Of a DNA stretch of 64,000 nucleotides, positions 9,501 through 17,333 are shown piece after piece. The number at the start of each line of letters is the position of its first letter. Positions within the stretch are counted from its first letter, which is position 1. This DNA is from an uncultured Clostridia bacterium (GTDB lineage Bacteria > Bacillota > Clostridia > Monoglobales > Monoglobaceae). The notes beneath the pieces are model-generated. The model made no database searches, was not told the origin of the DNA, and worked only from the letters and a program-made list of their open reading frames with translations. The translations under genes and the position numbers were made by a program. The stretch spans positions 1 to 64,000 of the forward strand of contig CANQQJ010000010.1 of NCBI GenBank assembly GCA_947625905.1. Reading direction: 5' to 3'.

Positions 9501-10319
9501 GGAGATACTCTCGGTATTACGGGAACCGCGCCAAATACCGTATACAGCAGCCTTTTGGGAAAAGACTTTACCGGCGCAGAAGCGCTCCATTCCGAGTATA
9601 ATTCACTGCTCGGCAGCGGTAATAAGCCGAGCAATAGCAGCGGAGGCGGCTTCAGCGGCGGAGGCGGCGGGAGCTTCAGCAGTGTCGGAAGTACAGTCGG
9701 GTACGGAAATACGGGCATAGACGGATATGTTGCTGAAACTTTGCCGAACGAGAACAAGCCGCAGCAGCTGACGGTTGGCTTCAATGATATTGAAGGCGTT
9801 GATTGGGCAGCAGAGGCTATACTGGCTCTTGCGGACCTTGGGATTATAAACGGTACAGGCGACGGATTGTTCGAGCCGGATAACTCGGTTACCCGTGAGG
9901 AATTTACAAAGATCCTGGTATCCGCTATGGGCTTGGCGGGTTCATCTTACGCCGACAACGTCTTTACGGATGTTCCCGATGATTCATGGTATTGCAGTTT
10001 CGTGAATATAGCGCGGGAAAACGGAATCGTCCAAGGCGTCGGAAACGGTGAATTCGGCGCGGGACAAACCATTACCCGCGAGGATATGGCAACAATGCTC
10101 TACAACGCTCTGAACCTCAGAGGTGTGGAAATGTCCGCTTCGGTGCCGACATTTAATGACACTGCGGAAATTTCCGATTATGCAAAGCCGGCAGTAGCCG
10201 CCCTTTATGAACTGGGTGCCGTAAACGGCGTTACCGAAACCGAGTTCAGCCCGAAGGAAACAGCCACCCGCGCGCAGGCGGCAAAAGTCGTATATGGCGT
10301 GTTGGATCATCTTCAGTAA
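6582..10319 (+). CDS. S-layer-anchored multi-module surface protein C (three C-terminal SLH repeats)
   Basis: 1245 residues from the ATG at 6582, which has AGGAGG 8 bases upstream; the open frame reaches back to 6516 but that start lacks a ribosome site and would bury the signal peptide. Signal peptide to about residue 31 (VFAAED). Module 1 (about 35-245) is very close to module 1 of protein A, followed by a Pro/Thr linker (about 250-268), module 2 (about 270-480), an Ig-like domain (about 490-585), the FLWDKMDS domain (about 590-690), a mostly helical part (about 700-1000) and a Gly/Ser linker (about 1013-1037). The last 180 residues are three SLH repeats (for example DLGIINGTGDGLFEPDNSVT and ENGIVQGVGNGEFGAGQTIT), which bind pyruvylated secondary wall polymer. 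It is the only member of the three-protein set with a wall anchor, so it may be the base of a surface assembly. No catalytic domain recognised. Confidence 0.85.
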   Translation: MRIKKRALSLFLAAALIGTVLPAAAPAAVFAAEDWSAIYTQDFENCDGENLLGDGGLMTPTHTEDSVEFKIASPDGDDTYQNSLSCAANGTDGAGGIIALPEGQNITDGKKYRFKFSLYLVSTDNPGSMPVIGLESSNTELGQYAVLGCVVNGAIRSANIGNSGGNLGKTVSKGSWIDFETVVDMTGSKKTVSYTVKQDGANVLTDIVKDLKNRDNTDFTGELSFSGISVRDKNKDAKVFYFDNLVVEEYVGDPDEPTPTPSVSTPTAPPPSSDALFYVDFEGATRESLVSGYAYDDAGRGDALFAARAADDPHGDSMFFAKGVNGGSGYAFAFNNSSAPNTPGITLSSGVYKFSFSIYPNGDTPVVALDGGSAQTYVPLASVSGGIARHASITDTTSSTVICSGLSNSEWVDFETIVDLDTSRVSYQISQNGQFKGSKTVPLREHLGGEWSGAYAFKRIAIRTRNASQNGFYIDDIKMERWSAAPSIGTDFITFTDALGNQFNPASDHEVSPALDSIKLDFGYAVNDEILNNISISPEADFKVSKQGSACVLTFNEFLAGDTDYKLTIPGLDNGSGGSVFNLNFKTEAEKTLTELRAVNKNGVQVNDISALRPGDKFTVESSVVNMSGSAMNFTVVAAYYNGDRMLATDYYPLTLADGESLRSTEFTVPNEAEGMTSMRCFLWDKMDSLIAYCGYLDIDDVKENEAAQAADIPYTLDYDRTDSKLSVEGVKTDTGYVVLQILKEGKTFETVPQKDDIMYHNQCVTAEGAYSFDVEFADSDEGVHQAVLAASGGSPEREYMTLTLVTPEHFAQLYSDINTAAAAGDADAFAKIINENRAAIGFEFGLTDGKVLSAELTDYMNYVKAHPLDVNLEDDNNRIFKTYMTAYALNNGGIANINEYADQLYFTDQNVLPMYNELAVSDTIQKYFSKRLSDGHVVGLDGFETAFEQALVFTTIRYGDGYGDVKKVLTDYGDTLGITGTAPNTVYSSLLGKDFTGAEALHSEYNSLLGSGNKPSNSSGGGFSGGGGGSFSSVGSTVGYGNTGIDGYVAETLPNENKPQQLTVGFNDIEGVDWAAEAILALADLGIINGTGDGLFEPDNSVTREEFTKILVSAMGLAGSSYADNVFTDVPDDSWYCSFVNIARENGIVQGVGNGEFGAGQTITREDMATMLYNALNLRGVEMSASVPTFNDTAEISDYAKPAVAALYELGAVNGVTETEFSPKETATRAQAAKVVYGVLDHLQ

Positions 10320-10336
10320 GGATGGAGGAATTGTCA

Positions 10337-12940
10337 ATGTTCAAAAAATTTAGAATGGCACTTAGTTTGCTTTTGGTCTTTGTTATGTGCGCCGGGCTTA
10401 TGCCGATACAGTCCGCTTTTGCCGAAGATGAAGCAGCAGCCGCAGCAAGCGAGGCCGAGCTTCGCGCTATGGAGGTACTTCGTCTGCTTAACATTGTTCC
10501 CGATGATTATTACGACTACAATGTAAGTCTGGATGTGGGCGTGACGCGAGCGGATTTTGCCTCCGCAGCGGCTAAGCTGATAAACATGGGCAATGAGAAT
10601 AACGGCGCGGTATACTATTATGACGTTCCCGTAAGCCATTGGGCCCATGACGCTATCAGCACGCTTACGGATATGGGTGTGTTAAACGGGCAGGAGGACA
10701 ATCTGTTCAGGCCGGACACGTTGATAGAAAAGAACGAAGCATATAAAATGCTGATCACAATACTGGGATATCATGAAATGGCCGAATACAGCGGAGGCTA
10801 TCCCATCGGTTATCTTGATATTGCGAGAAAACTCAAGCTTACACAGGGCGTATCGGACAGCACTGTAGTGACTCGCGGTGATATGTTCATGCTTTTATAC
10901 AACGCTTTGACCGCGGAGATGTCCGAGGCTGTTCTCTACAGCGGCAATCAAAAAACATATCGCACATCGGAGGACAGGACGCTGCTGTCCGTTTATTGGG
11001 ATATTTACAAAGACAGAGGAATTGTCAACGGCTTAAACTGTGTGACTCTTGACGGCGGTGTTTTGAAGCCCGGAGAGGTCAAGATCGATGATAATGTTTA
11101 TGCAAGCGACGTTTCAATGACGGAATTTCTTGGCCACGAGGTTGAGTTTTTCTATCAGCAAAGCGGCACTAACACTAAAAAGCTCATGTGGGCTTCGGAC
11201 ACGTCGCGAAACCTTGTGCTTGATATTAATGTCAACTATGACGCATCCTTTGACAGAACATCCTACGCCCTGTCATATTACGCCGATGGCGGCAGCAAGC
11301 AGCGGACCGTAACATTAAACCGAGGCATCACCGTCGTATATAACGGCGCTGTGGCCTCAACGGATATATCCGAAATATTCAGCCTGCCCAAATATACGGC
11401 TCAGCTTATCTCGATCGGCGGATCGTATAAAACGGCTATCGTATGGGCGTATGATAATCTTGTGATCGACAGTATTGACAGCACTTCCAAAACCGTTTAT
11501 GATAAAAATGAATCCACTCGCAAGATGTCATTGGACGAAAACAATTATGAGTATATGGCTTTGTATATGAGCGGCGGGAATCAGGTTTCCTTCAACAGCC
11601 TGCAGCCCGGATATGTGCTCAGCAGCTATTTGTCACAAGACGGAAAATATTTAACGGTTCGTGTAACCTCTGAGAAAATAAGCGGCATTGTTGATTCGAT
11701 AATTGATGATGATAACGGCTATTTCTTGATCGTAAACGCGGTATCATACTTTATGCCTAAAAATGTGTATGAAAATCCGAAGGCAGGCGACAGCGTAACG
11801 TTGTACCTGGACACCGCGGGCGATGTCGCCGCCTATGAGCGGGAGTCGGGTAACGCATCTTATGCGCCGGCTTTCCTGACCAAGGGCGTAATTATTCGAA
11901 CTCTGTTTGACAGAGGCCTTCAGTTTAATGTGCTCAAGAGCGACGGTACTGTCGGCGTTATGAGAGCGGCTGACAAGCTTACCGTTGACGGTGTAAGCTA
12001 CAGCGGCAGCAAGACAGCGGACGCCTACAGCGTGTTTCTCAGCGACGGACAGTTTCAGCCTCAGCTCGTTATGCTCAAAACCAATGCGAACGGAGAGATC
12101 ATAATGATCGATACCGTAAAGTTAGGCGAAGGAGAGGATTTGAACAACACTCTGTCGGTCAGCGTGCCCTTCCAGGAAAACGCCCGCTATAAGAGCAACG
12201 GTGCTTTGGGAATGAAGTCGGTTCTTGATAATAACACGATCATATTTATGGTGCCGTCCCGGGAACAGATTGCCGATGCCAACGACACATCGTTTTATGT
12301 CGTTAACAGGAGCACGCTTACAAATAACGATCTTGTCAATGTGGAAACCTATAAGATAACCGACCGAATCGGATACGAACAATTCGCGGTGATGTGGGGT
12401 TATGAGATGGGATATACCTCAGCGCTGCCGGTACTGGTTCGGGCGATCACGACGGTTTTGGATGAAAATAATTGCCCGATTCACGCTCTTGACGGCTATC
12501 AGGGAGCTAACGAGGTTTCTATTCCCGCAAGTTCCGAAGTGTCATTTGACGGTATTGAACCCGGAATGGTGGTTCGTGCAAATGTGAATCCGAATACCTC
12601 TTTGCTTGAGGGATATGAGATCTTGTTTGACTACAAAAATATGGAGGCTTATCCGCCTTTGGCGAATGCTGACGCCCCATACCGAACCGCAGGCGGCTAT
12701 GTGAACGATTTGGTCGACACGGTTATACGCATTGGCTACACCGATCCCGCGGTCGTGGATCAGGTTATGTATACTGCAAATATACCTGTGCTCGTTTACG
12801 ACACCGCCGCGAAAAGCAATAATATAACAGTTAGCTCCATTAATGAGACCCGGACTTACCGAAACGCGGGAAGCGATTGTTCAAAGGTACTTATGGCGAG
12901 CCGCAACGGCACACCGGTACTGTATATACTTTACAATTAA
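10337..12940 (+). CDS. secreted protein with N-terminal SLH repeats and a large uncharacterised region
   Basis: 867 residues from the ATG at 10337, which has GGAGG 7 bases upstream (an ATG at 10322 lies before that site). Signal peptide to about residue 30 (SAFAED). Residues about 40-200 hold two to three SLH-type repeats (DVPVSHWAHDAISTLTDMG, then NGQEDNLFRPDTLIEKNEAY; a third is diverged). The remaining ~650 residues are rich in beta strands with Val/Tyr/Asp/Ser and recurrent short motifs such as SYLSQDGKYLTVRV; no known enzyme motif is visible. SLH at the N-terminus with a long C-terminal region is typical of S-layer or S-layer-associated proteins. It follows the SLH-anchored protein with 17 bases between and precedes the sugar importer, so it is likely part of the same operon. 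Confidence 0.7.
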   Translation: MFKKFRMALSLLLVFVMCAGLMPIQSAFAEDEAAAAASEAELRAMEVLRLLNIVPDDYYDYNVSLDVGVTRADFASAAAKLINMGNENNGAVYYYDVPVSHWAHDAISTLTDMGVLNGQEDNLFRPDTLIEKNEAYKMLITILGYHEMAEYSGGYPIGYLDIARKLKLTQGVSDSTVVTRGDMFMLLYNALTAEMSEAVLYSGNQKTYRTSEDRTLLSVYWDIYKDRGIVNGLNCVTLDGGVLKPGEVKIDDNVYASDVSMTEFLGHEVEFFYQQSGTNTKKLMWASDTSRNLVLDINVNYDASFDRTSYALSYYADGGSKQRTVTLNRGITVVYNGAVASTDISEIFSLPKYTAQLISIGGSYKTAIVWAYDNLVIDSIDSTSKTVYDKNESTRKMSLDENNYEYMALYMSGGNQVSFNSLQPGYVLSSYLSQDGKYLTVRVTSEKISGIVDSIIDDDNGYFLIVNAVSYFMPKNVYENPKAGDSVTLYLDTAGDVAAYERESGNASYAPAFLTKGVIIRTLFDRGLQFNVLKSDGTVGVMRAADKLTVDGVSYSGSKTADAYSVFLSDGQFQPQLVMLKTNANGEIIMIDTVKLGEGEDLNNTLSVSVPFQENARYKSNGALGMKSVLDNNTIIFMVPSREQIADANDTSFYVVNRSTLTNNDLVNVETYKITDRIGYEQFAVMWGYEMGYTSALPVLVRAITTVLDENNCPIHALDGYQGANEVSIPASSEVSFDGIEPGMVVRANVNPNTSLLEGYEILFDYKNMEAYPPLANADAPYRTAGGYVNDLVDTVIRIGYTDPAVVDQVMYTANIPVLVYDTAAKSNNITVSSINETRTYRNAGSDCSKVLMASRNGTPVLYILYN

Positions 12941-13003
12941 AAAACATATGGAAGATAGGCTTCCTTAAAACCTAAATACAACTAAATCAGGAGTATGAAG
13001 AAA

Positions 13004-14413
13004 ATGAAAAAAACAGGATTTATGATGAAAATTGTGGCGATCGCCGCGGCTGCGGCAATCATGATCGGCATGCTGTCCGGCTGCGGTTCATCGGGCAAAA
13101 ACAACGGCAGAAATTCAGACGGTAAAATTGTTGTAGAGGTCGGAAACTGGCCGCATGAGACAGACGAGGCTACCTTAAATTTGTGGACCCAATATGAGCA
13201 GGACTTTGAGAGCGCTCATCCCGATATTGATATAGTGCCAAACACATATGTCTACGACGTGAAAACCTTTGCGACCAAGTCGGCTGCGGGACAGCTGCCC
13301 GACATCTATCGCGTACCATTCAGCGAGGCGCAGTCGATAATAAGAAGAGGCTGCGCGGCTGACATCACAGACAAAATGAAAGAAGCGGGACTGCTGGACT
13401 CCTTAAATAAGGATTTGATCGACATGACATCCGACGAAAACGGAAGGATCTACTCGCTGCCGCAGACCGCTTACGCACAAGGTGTTATGATCAACAAGGA
13501 CCTGTTCAAGCAAGCGGGGCTTGTTAACGATGACGGCACCGTCAAGGTTCCTAAAACCTTTGAGGAGCTGGCTGAATATGCGGCTCAGATCAAAGAAAAG
13601 ACAGGTGTCGCAGGTTTTGCAATGCCGACTACCAATAATGTTGGCGGCTGGATCTTGCTAAATGTGGCGTGGAACTATGGTGTGGAATTTGAAAAAATGA
13701 ATGATGACGGCAAATGGACAGCTACATTCGACACGCCCGAATTCCATGACACATTGCAGTGGCTTTATGACTTGCGCTGGAACAAGGGTGCGCTGGCCGA
13801 TAACACGGTTATAGACGGCTCCGCGTATACCGAGACCTTCGGCACCGGTCAAGCGGCTATGATACTGCGCGCTACCACCGACTGCAACACAATGGTTACA
13901 AGATACGGAATGAACAAAGACGTAATAGCTATGGGCGAAATGCCCGAAGGCCCGAAAGCGCACTATTCTCAGCTCGGCGGACAATTATATGCCCTTAAAT
14001 CAACTCTGACAGATGAGCAGATTGACGCGGCCTTTGAGTGGCTGAAGTTTATGAACGTGACGCCCGAACTTGATGAGCAAAAGGAAACCGAGCTGCGCAA
14101 GCTGGACTTTGACCAGGGCAGAATAGTATGGCCCTATGATCTGTTCAGCATATGGGATGATGATGCGCGCACCGAGAACGTCAAGAAGGTAAGAGAGCCT
14201 TTTGTGAACATAGATATGAAGGATTATCAGAATTACGCGGACGCGGAGGGTATCACGCTGCGCGCCGAACCGGAAGTATGCGCGCAAGAGTTATACAGCG
14301 TGCTTGACGGCGTCATCCAGGAAGTTCTTACCAACAAGGATGTTGATATTCCTGCGATCAGCAAAAAAGCTCAAGATGATTTCCAGGTAAATCATTTGGA
14401 CAAGATGGATTGA
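13004..14413 (+). CDS. sugar ABC transporter, substrate-binding lipoprotein
   Basis: 469 residues from the ATG at 13004; an in-frame ATG at 12995 sits right against the AGGAG at 12989-12993, so the later one is preferred. Type II signal peptide with lipobox LSGC, lipidated Cys27, followed by a Gly/Ser/Asn linker. The rest has the extracellular solute-binding family 1 pattern (VEVGNWP, IYRVPF, IYSLPQTAYAQGVMINKDLF, then a C-terminal hinge region), the class that binds oligosaccharides for CUT1 importers. Two permease genes follow directly. No ATPase gene is present, as is usual when a shared MsmK/MsmX-type ATPase serves several importers. The cargo is presumably the oligosaccharide released by the neighbouring surface glycosidase. 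Confidence 0.9.
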   Translation: MKKTGFMMKIVAIAAAAAIMIGMLSGCGSSGKNNGRNSDGKIVVEVGNWPHETDEATLNLWTQYEQDFESAHPDIDIVPNTYVYDVKTFATKSAAGQLPDIYRVPFSEAQSIIRRGCAADITDKMKEAGLLDSLNKDLIDMTSDENGRIYSLPQTAYAQGVMINKDLFKQAGLVNDDGTVKVPKTFEELAEYAAQIKEKTGVAGFAMPTTNNVGGWILLNVAWNYGVEFEKMNDDGKWTATFDTPEFHDTLQWLYDLRWNKGALADNTVIDGSAYTETFGTGQAAMILRATTDCNTMVTRYGMNKDVIAMGEMPEGPKAHYSQLGGQLYALKSTLTDEQIDAAFEWLKFMNVTPELDEQKETELRKLDFDQGRIVWPYDLFSIWDDDARTENVKKVREPFVNIDMKDYQNYADAEGITLRAEPEVCAQELYSVLDGVIQEVLTNKDVDIPAISKKAQDDFQVNHLDKMD

Positions 14414-14458
14414 TAAAGATCGATCAATTGCGGATCGTTAAGTCAGAAAGGAGTTAGT

Positions 14459-15373
14459 ATGAAGACAATAAGGTTAAAGTCCGGCGGAGGAAGAAGACGT
14501 ATATCCGGTCTGATCAAGCGCAACATTTCCGGATGGATGTTAATTTTGCCGTCCATGCTCCTGTTCGTGCTTATTGTATGGCGCCCGATCTGTATTGCGT
14601 TCTACTATGCGTTTTTCCGTATGCAGGGAATGCAGGCGGTACGATTTGTCGGTTTACAGAACTTTAAGGATGTGTTGACCGACACCGCGTTTTTGCAAAC
14701 GCTGGGAAATACCGTCAAATATGTGTTATGGTCCTTGTTGATCGGCCTGCCGCTGCCGTTTTTGGCTGCTGTTATGATCAACGAGATGATACATTTTAAA
14801 GGTTACTTTAAATTTACTATGTACCTGCCGGTGATCGTACCGACGGTTGCTACCTGTCTTATCTGGAAAATGCTGTATATGGACGGACAGGGCGGATTGC
14901 TGAACGCGATATTATACTTTTTCGACGTCGGGCCGTATACATGGCTGAGTAACAAGAACCTGACCATACCTTTGATAATTGTATCTATGACATGGCAGGG
15001 CTTTGGAACTAATATGCTTCTGTATTTGGCGGCGCTTCAGAGCACAGATCAGAGCCTCTATGAGGCATCCAGAATTGACGGCGCGGGCTTTTGGCAGCGT
15101 TTTTGGCATATACTGCTGCCCCATATGAGGGGGATCATTCTGCTGCTGGCGATCAGGCAGGTCATCGGTGTGTTCCAGGTAACGGAGCAGCCCCTTGTAA
15201 TGACCGGAGGCGGTCCTAACGGCGCGTCTATGTCGCTTGGTCTGACCAACTACTTTTACGCGTTCCAGTACGGGCAATTTGATAAGTCCATGGCGCTTGG
15301 CGTCATATCATTTTTGTTCCTGCTTATTTTGACGTTTGTGTATTTCAGGCTGGACAGGAAATTTAATGAATAG
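14459..15373 (+). CDS. sugar ABC transporter permease (MalF/UgpA type)
   Basis: 304 residues with six predicted membrane spans; AAAGGAG is 5 bases before the ATG. The family BPD_transp_1 coupling loop is seen as YEASRIDGAGFWQRFWHILLP (EAA motif, about residues 200-220), which docks onto the ATPase. The N-terminal cytoplasmic stretch is basic (RLKSGGGRRR). It lies 45 bases after the binding protein and 14 bases before the second permease, so the three are co-transcribed and form one CUT1 importer in the cytoplasmic membrane. Confidence 0.92.
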   Translation: MKTIRLKSGGGRRRISGLIKRNISGWMLILPSMLLFVLIVWRPICIAFYYAFFRMQGMQAVRFVGLQNFKDVLTDTAFLQTLGNTVKYVLWSLLIGLPLPFLAAVMINEMIHFKGYFKFTMYLPVIVPTVATCLIWKMLYMDGQGGLLNAILYFFDVGPYTWLSNKNLTIPLIIVSMTWQGFGTNMLLYLAALQSTDQSLYEASRIDGAGFWQRFWHILLPHMRGIILLLAIRQVIGVFQVTEQPLVMTGGGPNGASMSLGLTNYFYAFQYGQFDKSMALGVISFLFLLILTFVYFRLDRKFNE

Positions 15374-15387
15374 GGAGGAACAGTGAA

Positions 15388-16287
15388 ATGAAAAAGGCTT
15401 ATGCTAAGACAAACGGACTGCTGAACGGCATTGAGCTGCAGTCCGCAAAATACAGAGTGATATACGGCGTTATGATGGCATTGCTGATCTTATTGAGTTT
15501 GGCGTGCTTAATACCGATACTTTGGGTGTTCCTCTCGGGTTTCAAGACCCCCGCTGAAATGAACAGTATTCCACCGACACTGCTCCCGTCAGAATACAGC
15601 TTTGAAAAGGTTCGGGAGATCTGGAACAAAATCAATTTTTTCAAGTATTTCAAAAACACAATGCTTGAAATTATCGGCGCGCTGATTTTTGATATCGTCC
15701 TGAACGGTTTTGCCGGATATGTACTGTCAAGACTGCGGCCGCTCGGTTCGGCGCTTTTGGAAACTCTGGTATTCGGAACAATGCTGCTCCCGTCCGTAAG
15801 CATGGTGCCGCTGTATATGACATTTGTTGATATGCCGATCGTTCATGCCAACCTCACCGGATCTTTCTTGCCTTTGTGGCTGCAGGCCGGATGCAATGCG
15901 TTCAACATCATGCTTTTCCGAAATTTCTTTAACGGAATACCGATGGATTACCTTGAAGCGGCGCGAATTGACGGATGCAGCAGTATAGGGATCTTTGTGA
16001 AGATCATTCTGCCGCTGTCAAAGCCTATTTTGGTGGTAGAAACTATTTTCTGCGTGATCAATTCGTGGAAAAACTTTATGTGGCCGTATCTGATCCTAGG
16101 GTCCACGGGCAAAGAGACAATTTCTATTTTGCTATACACGATCTCATCGGGAACCAGCGGTATGAACCTTACAGTGCCCGAGACCATGCTTGTCACTATG
16201 CTGTCGATTATACCGCCGGGAATATTTTACGCTGTCTTCTCAAAGCAGATCATGGGCGGCATAAATATGAGCGGAATAAAAGGCTGA
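15388..16287 (+). CDS. sugar ABC transporter permease (MalG/UgpE type)
   Basis: 299 residues, six predicted membrane spans. The EAA loop reads YLEAARIDGCSSIGIFVKIILP (about residues 188-209), and the C-terminus ends with KQIMGGINMSGIKG, the common tail of MalG-like subunits. GGGAGG lies 9 bases upstream of the ATG and overlaps the region just after the stop of the first permease. It pairs with the preceding permease to form the translocation channel. Confidence 0.92.
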   Translation: MKKAYAKTNGLLNGIELQSAKYRVIYGVMMALLILLSLACLIPILWVFLSGFKTPAEMNSIPPTLLPSEYSFEKVREIWNKINFFKYFKNTMLEIIGALIFDIVLNGFAGYVLSRLRPLGSALLETLVFGTMLLPSVSMVPLYMTFVDMPIVHANLTGSFLPLWLQAGCNAFNIMLFRNFFNGIPMDYLEAARIDGCSSIGIFVKIILPLSKPILVVETIFCVINSWKNFMWPYLILGSTGKETISILLYTISSGTSGMNLTVPETMLVTMLSIIPPGIFYAVFSKQIMGGINMSGIKG

Positions 16288-16330
16288 TCAAATTTGAACA
16301 AATTATTTAAAACGAAAGGATATGATGATT

Positions 16331-17161
16331 ATGCAAGAATTTAAGGTCGAAGGCCACGAACCGAGCTTGCTTCCGGAAGGTGATTGGAAGCTGGTTTGGA
16401 ACGACGAGTTTGACGGCACGGAATTAGACAGAAGCAAATGGGATTTCAGACTGAACTTCTGGGGCAGAAGATTTAAGACTTATACAGACGAGGGCGTGGA
16501 GCTGGACGGCAACAGCAATGTCAAGCTTCATATTATAGAGAGGGACGGACATTACTATTCTCCGCAGCTTCAGACGGGCGCAAATTCGTTTGACAAGCCC
16601 GTAGACCCGCAGCTGAATCCGTGGGGACACACAAATTTCTGGCCTTTGGCCGAAATAGACGAGCCAAAGTTTATGCATCGTTACGGCTACTATGAAGTAA
16701 GATGCAAGTTCCAGACGCAGCCCGGCTGGTGGTCGGCTTTCTGGCTCCAGTCTCCGTCCATAGGGACTTCGTATGACCCAACCTACAGCGGTGTTGAGGT
16801 CGATATTATGGAAAGCTTTATAAGAAACGGCGAGGTGACCAGCGGCAACTACTGCGGCGGATATGGCAACCAATGCAAAAAAGAGGCTAGAGTGAAGTAC
16901 ATTATGGACACACCCTATGAGGATTGGCACCGGTTCGGAGTCGATTGGAGTGAGGACGGATATGTGTTTTATTGCGACGGCAAAGAGACCGCCCGCGCCA
17001 CTCAATATGTGTCAAAGATCGAGCAGTTTATCCTTCTGACTACAGAGTGCAGGGGTTATCGCTGGGGAAATATGGATCAGCCCGCGGATGAGTTGAAAGG
17101 CATCACTCTGCCCGACTTCTTCATGGCGGACTATGTGCGCGTATTCGACCGCGTAAAATAA
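16331..17161 (+). CDS. glycoside hydrolase family 16, no signal peptide
   Basis: 276 residues from the ATG at 16331, 10 bases after AAAGGA; ATGs at 16322 and 16325 are in frame but too close to that site. N-terminal WKLVWNDEFDGTELDRSKW is the classic GH16 opening, and EVDIME gives the catalytic triad Glu156 (nucleophile), Asp158 and Glu161 (acid/base). The aromatic runs GWWSAFWLQSP and DWHRFGVDW line the cleft. GH16 enzymes cut beta-1,3/1,4-glucans, laminarin, agarose, porphyran or carrageenan; the exact one cannot be chosen here. The protein begins directly with the fold and has no signal peptide or membrane segment, which implies action in the cytoplasm on imported oligosaccharides, matching its place right after the importer genes. 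A terminator follows. Confidence 0.88.
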   Translation: MQEFKVEGHEPSLLPEGDWKLVWNDEFDGTELDRSKWDFRLNFWGRRFKTYTDEGVELDGNSNVKLHIIERDGHYYSPQLQTGANSFDKPVDPQLNPWGHTNFWPLAEIDEPKFMHRYGYYEVRCKFQTQPGWWSAFWLQSPSIGTSYDPTYSGVEVDIMESFIRNGEVTSGNYCGGYGNQCKKEARVKYIMDTPYEDWHRFGVDWSEDGYVFYCDGKETARATQYVSKIEQFILLTTECRGYRWGNMDQPADELKGITLPDFFMADYVRVFDRVK

Positions 17162-17216
17162 AGCTTGCAATCAGAAATACACCGAAGTGTATGTTAAATG
17201 CTTTATAAATAATATG

Positions 17217-17247
17217 TTTTGAGCGGGCTATGTAAGCCCGCTCAAAA
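17217..17247 (+). terminator. rho-independent terminator after the GH16 gene
   Basis: Perfect 13-bp inverted repeat (TTTTGAGCGGGCT and its complement) with a 5-base loop, followed by an AT-rich stretch. It closes the surface-glycan operon before the proB promoter. Confidence 0.85.
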
Positions 17248-17262
17248 TTAATATATTACAGG

Positions 17263-17291
17263 TTGACAAAATTATTAAATCCTGGTATAAT
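17263..17291 (+). promoter_or_regulatory. consensus sigma-A promoter of proB
   Basis: TTGACA at 17263-17268 and TATAAT at 17286-17291 with exactly 17 bp between: both hexamers match the consensus at all positions. The start codon of proB lies 42 bases downstream of the -10 box. Confidence 0.9.
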
Positions 17292-17333
17292 ATTCGGGTT
17301 TAAGAATGTATTAAACGGAGGATCTTACCGGGT

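Noticed and set aside
9600-9700. Gly/Ser-rich stretch as a possible repeat expansion or frameshift
   Set aside because: It stays in frame and reads as a flexible linker before the SLH repeats.
1-17161. Bacteroidetes-style polysaccharide utilisation locus or cellulosome
   Set aside because: No SusC/SusD pair and no dockerin or cohesin pattern was seen; the ABC importer and SLH anchors are Gram-positive style.
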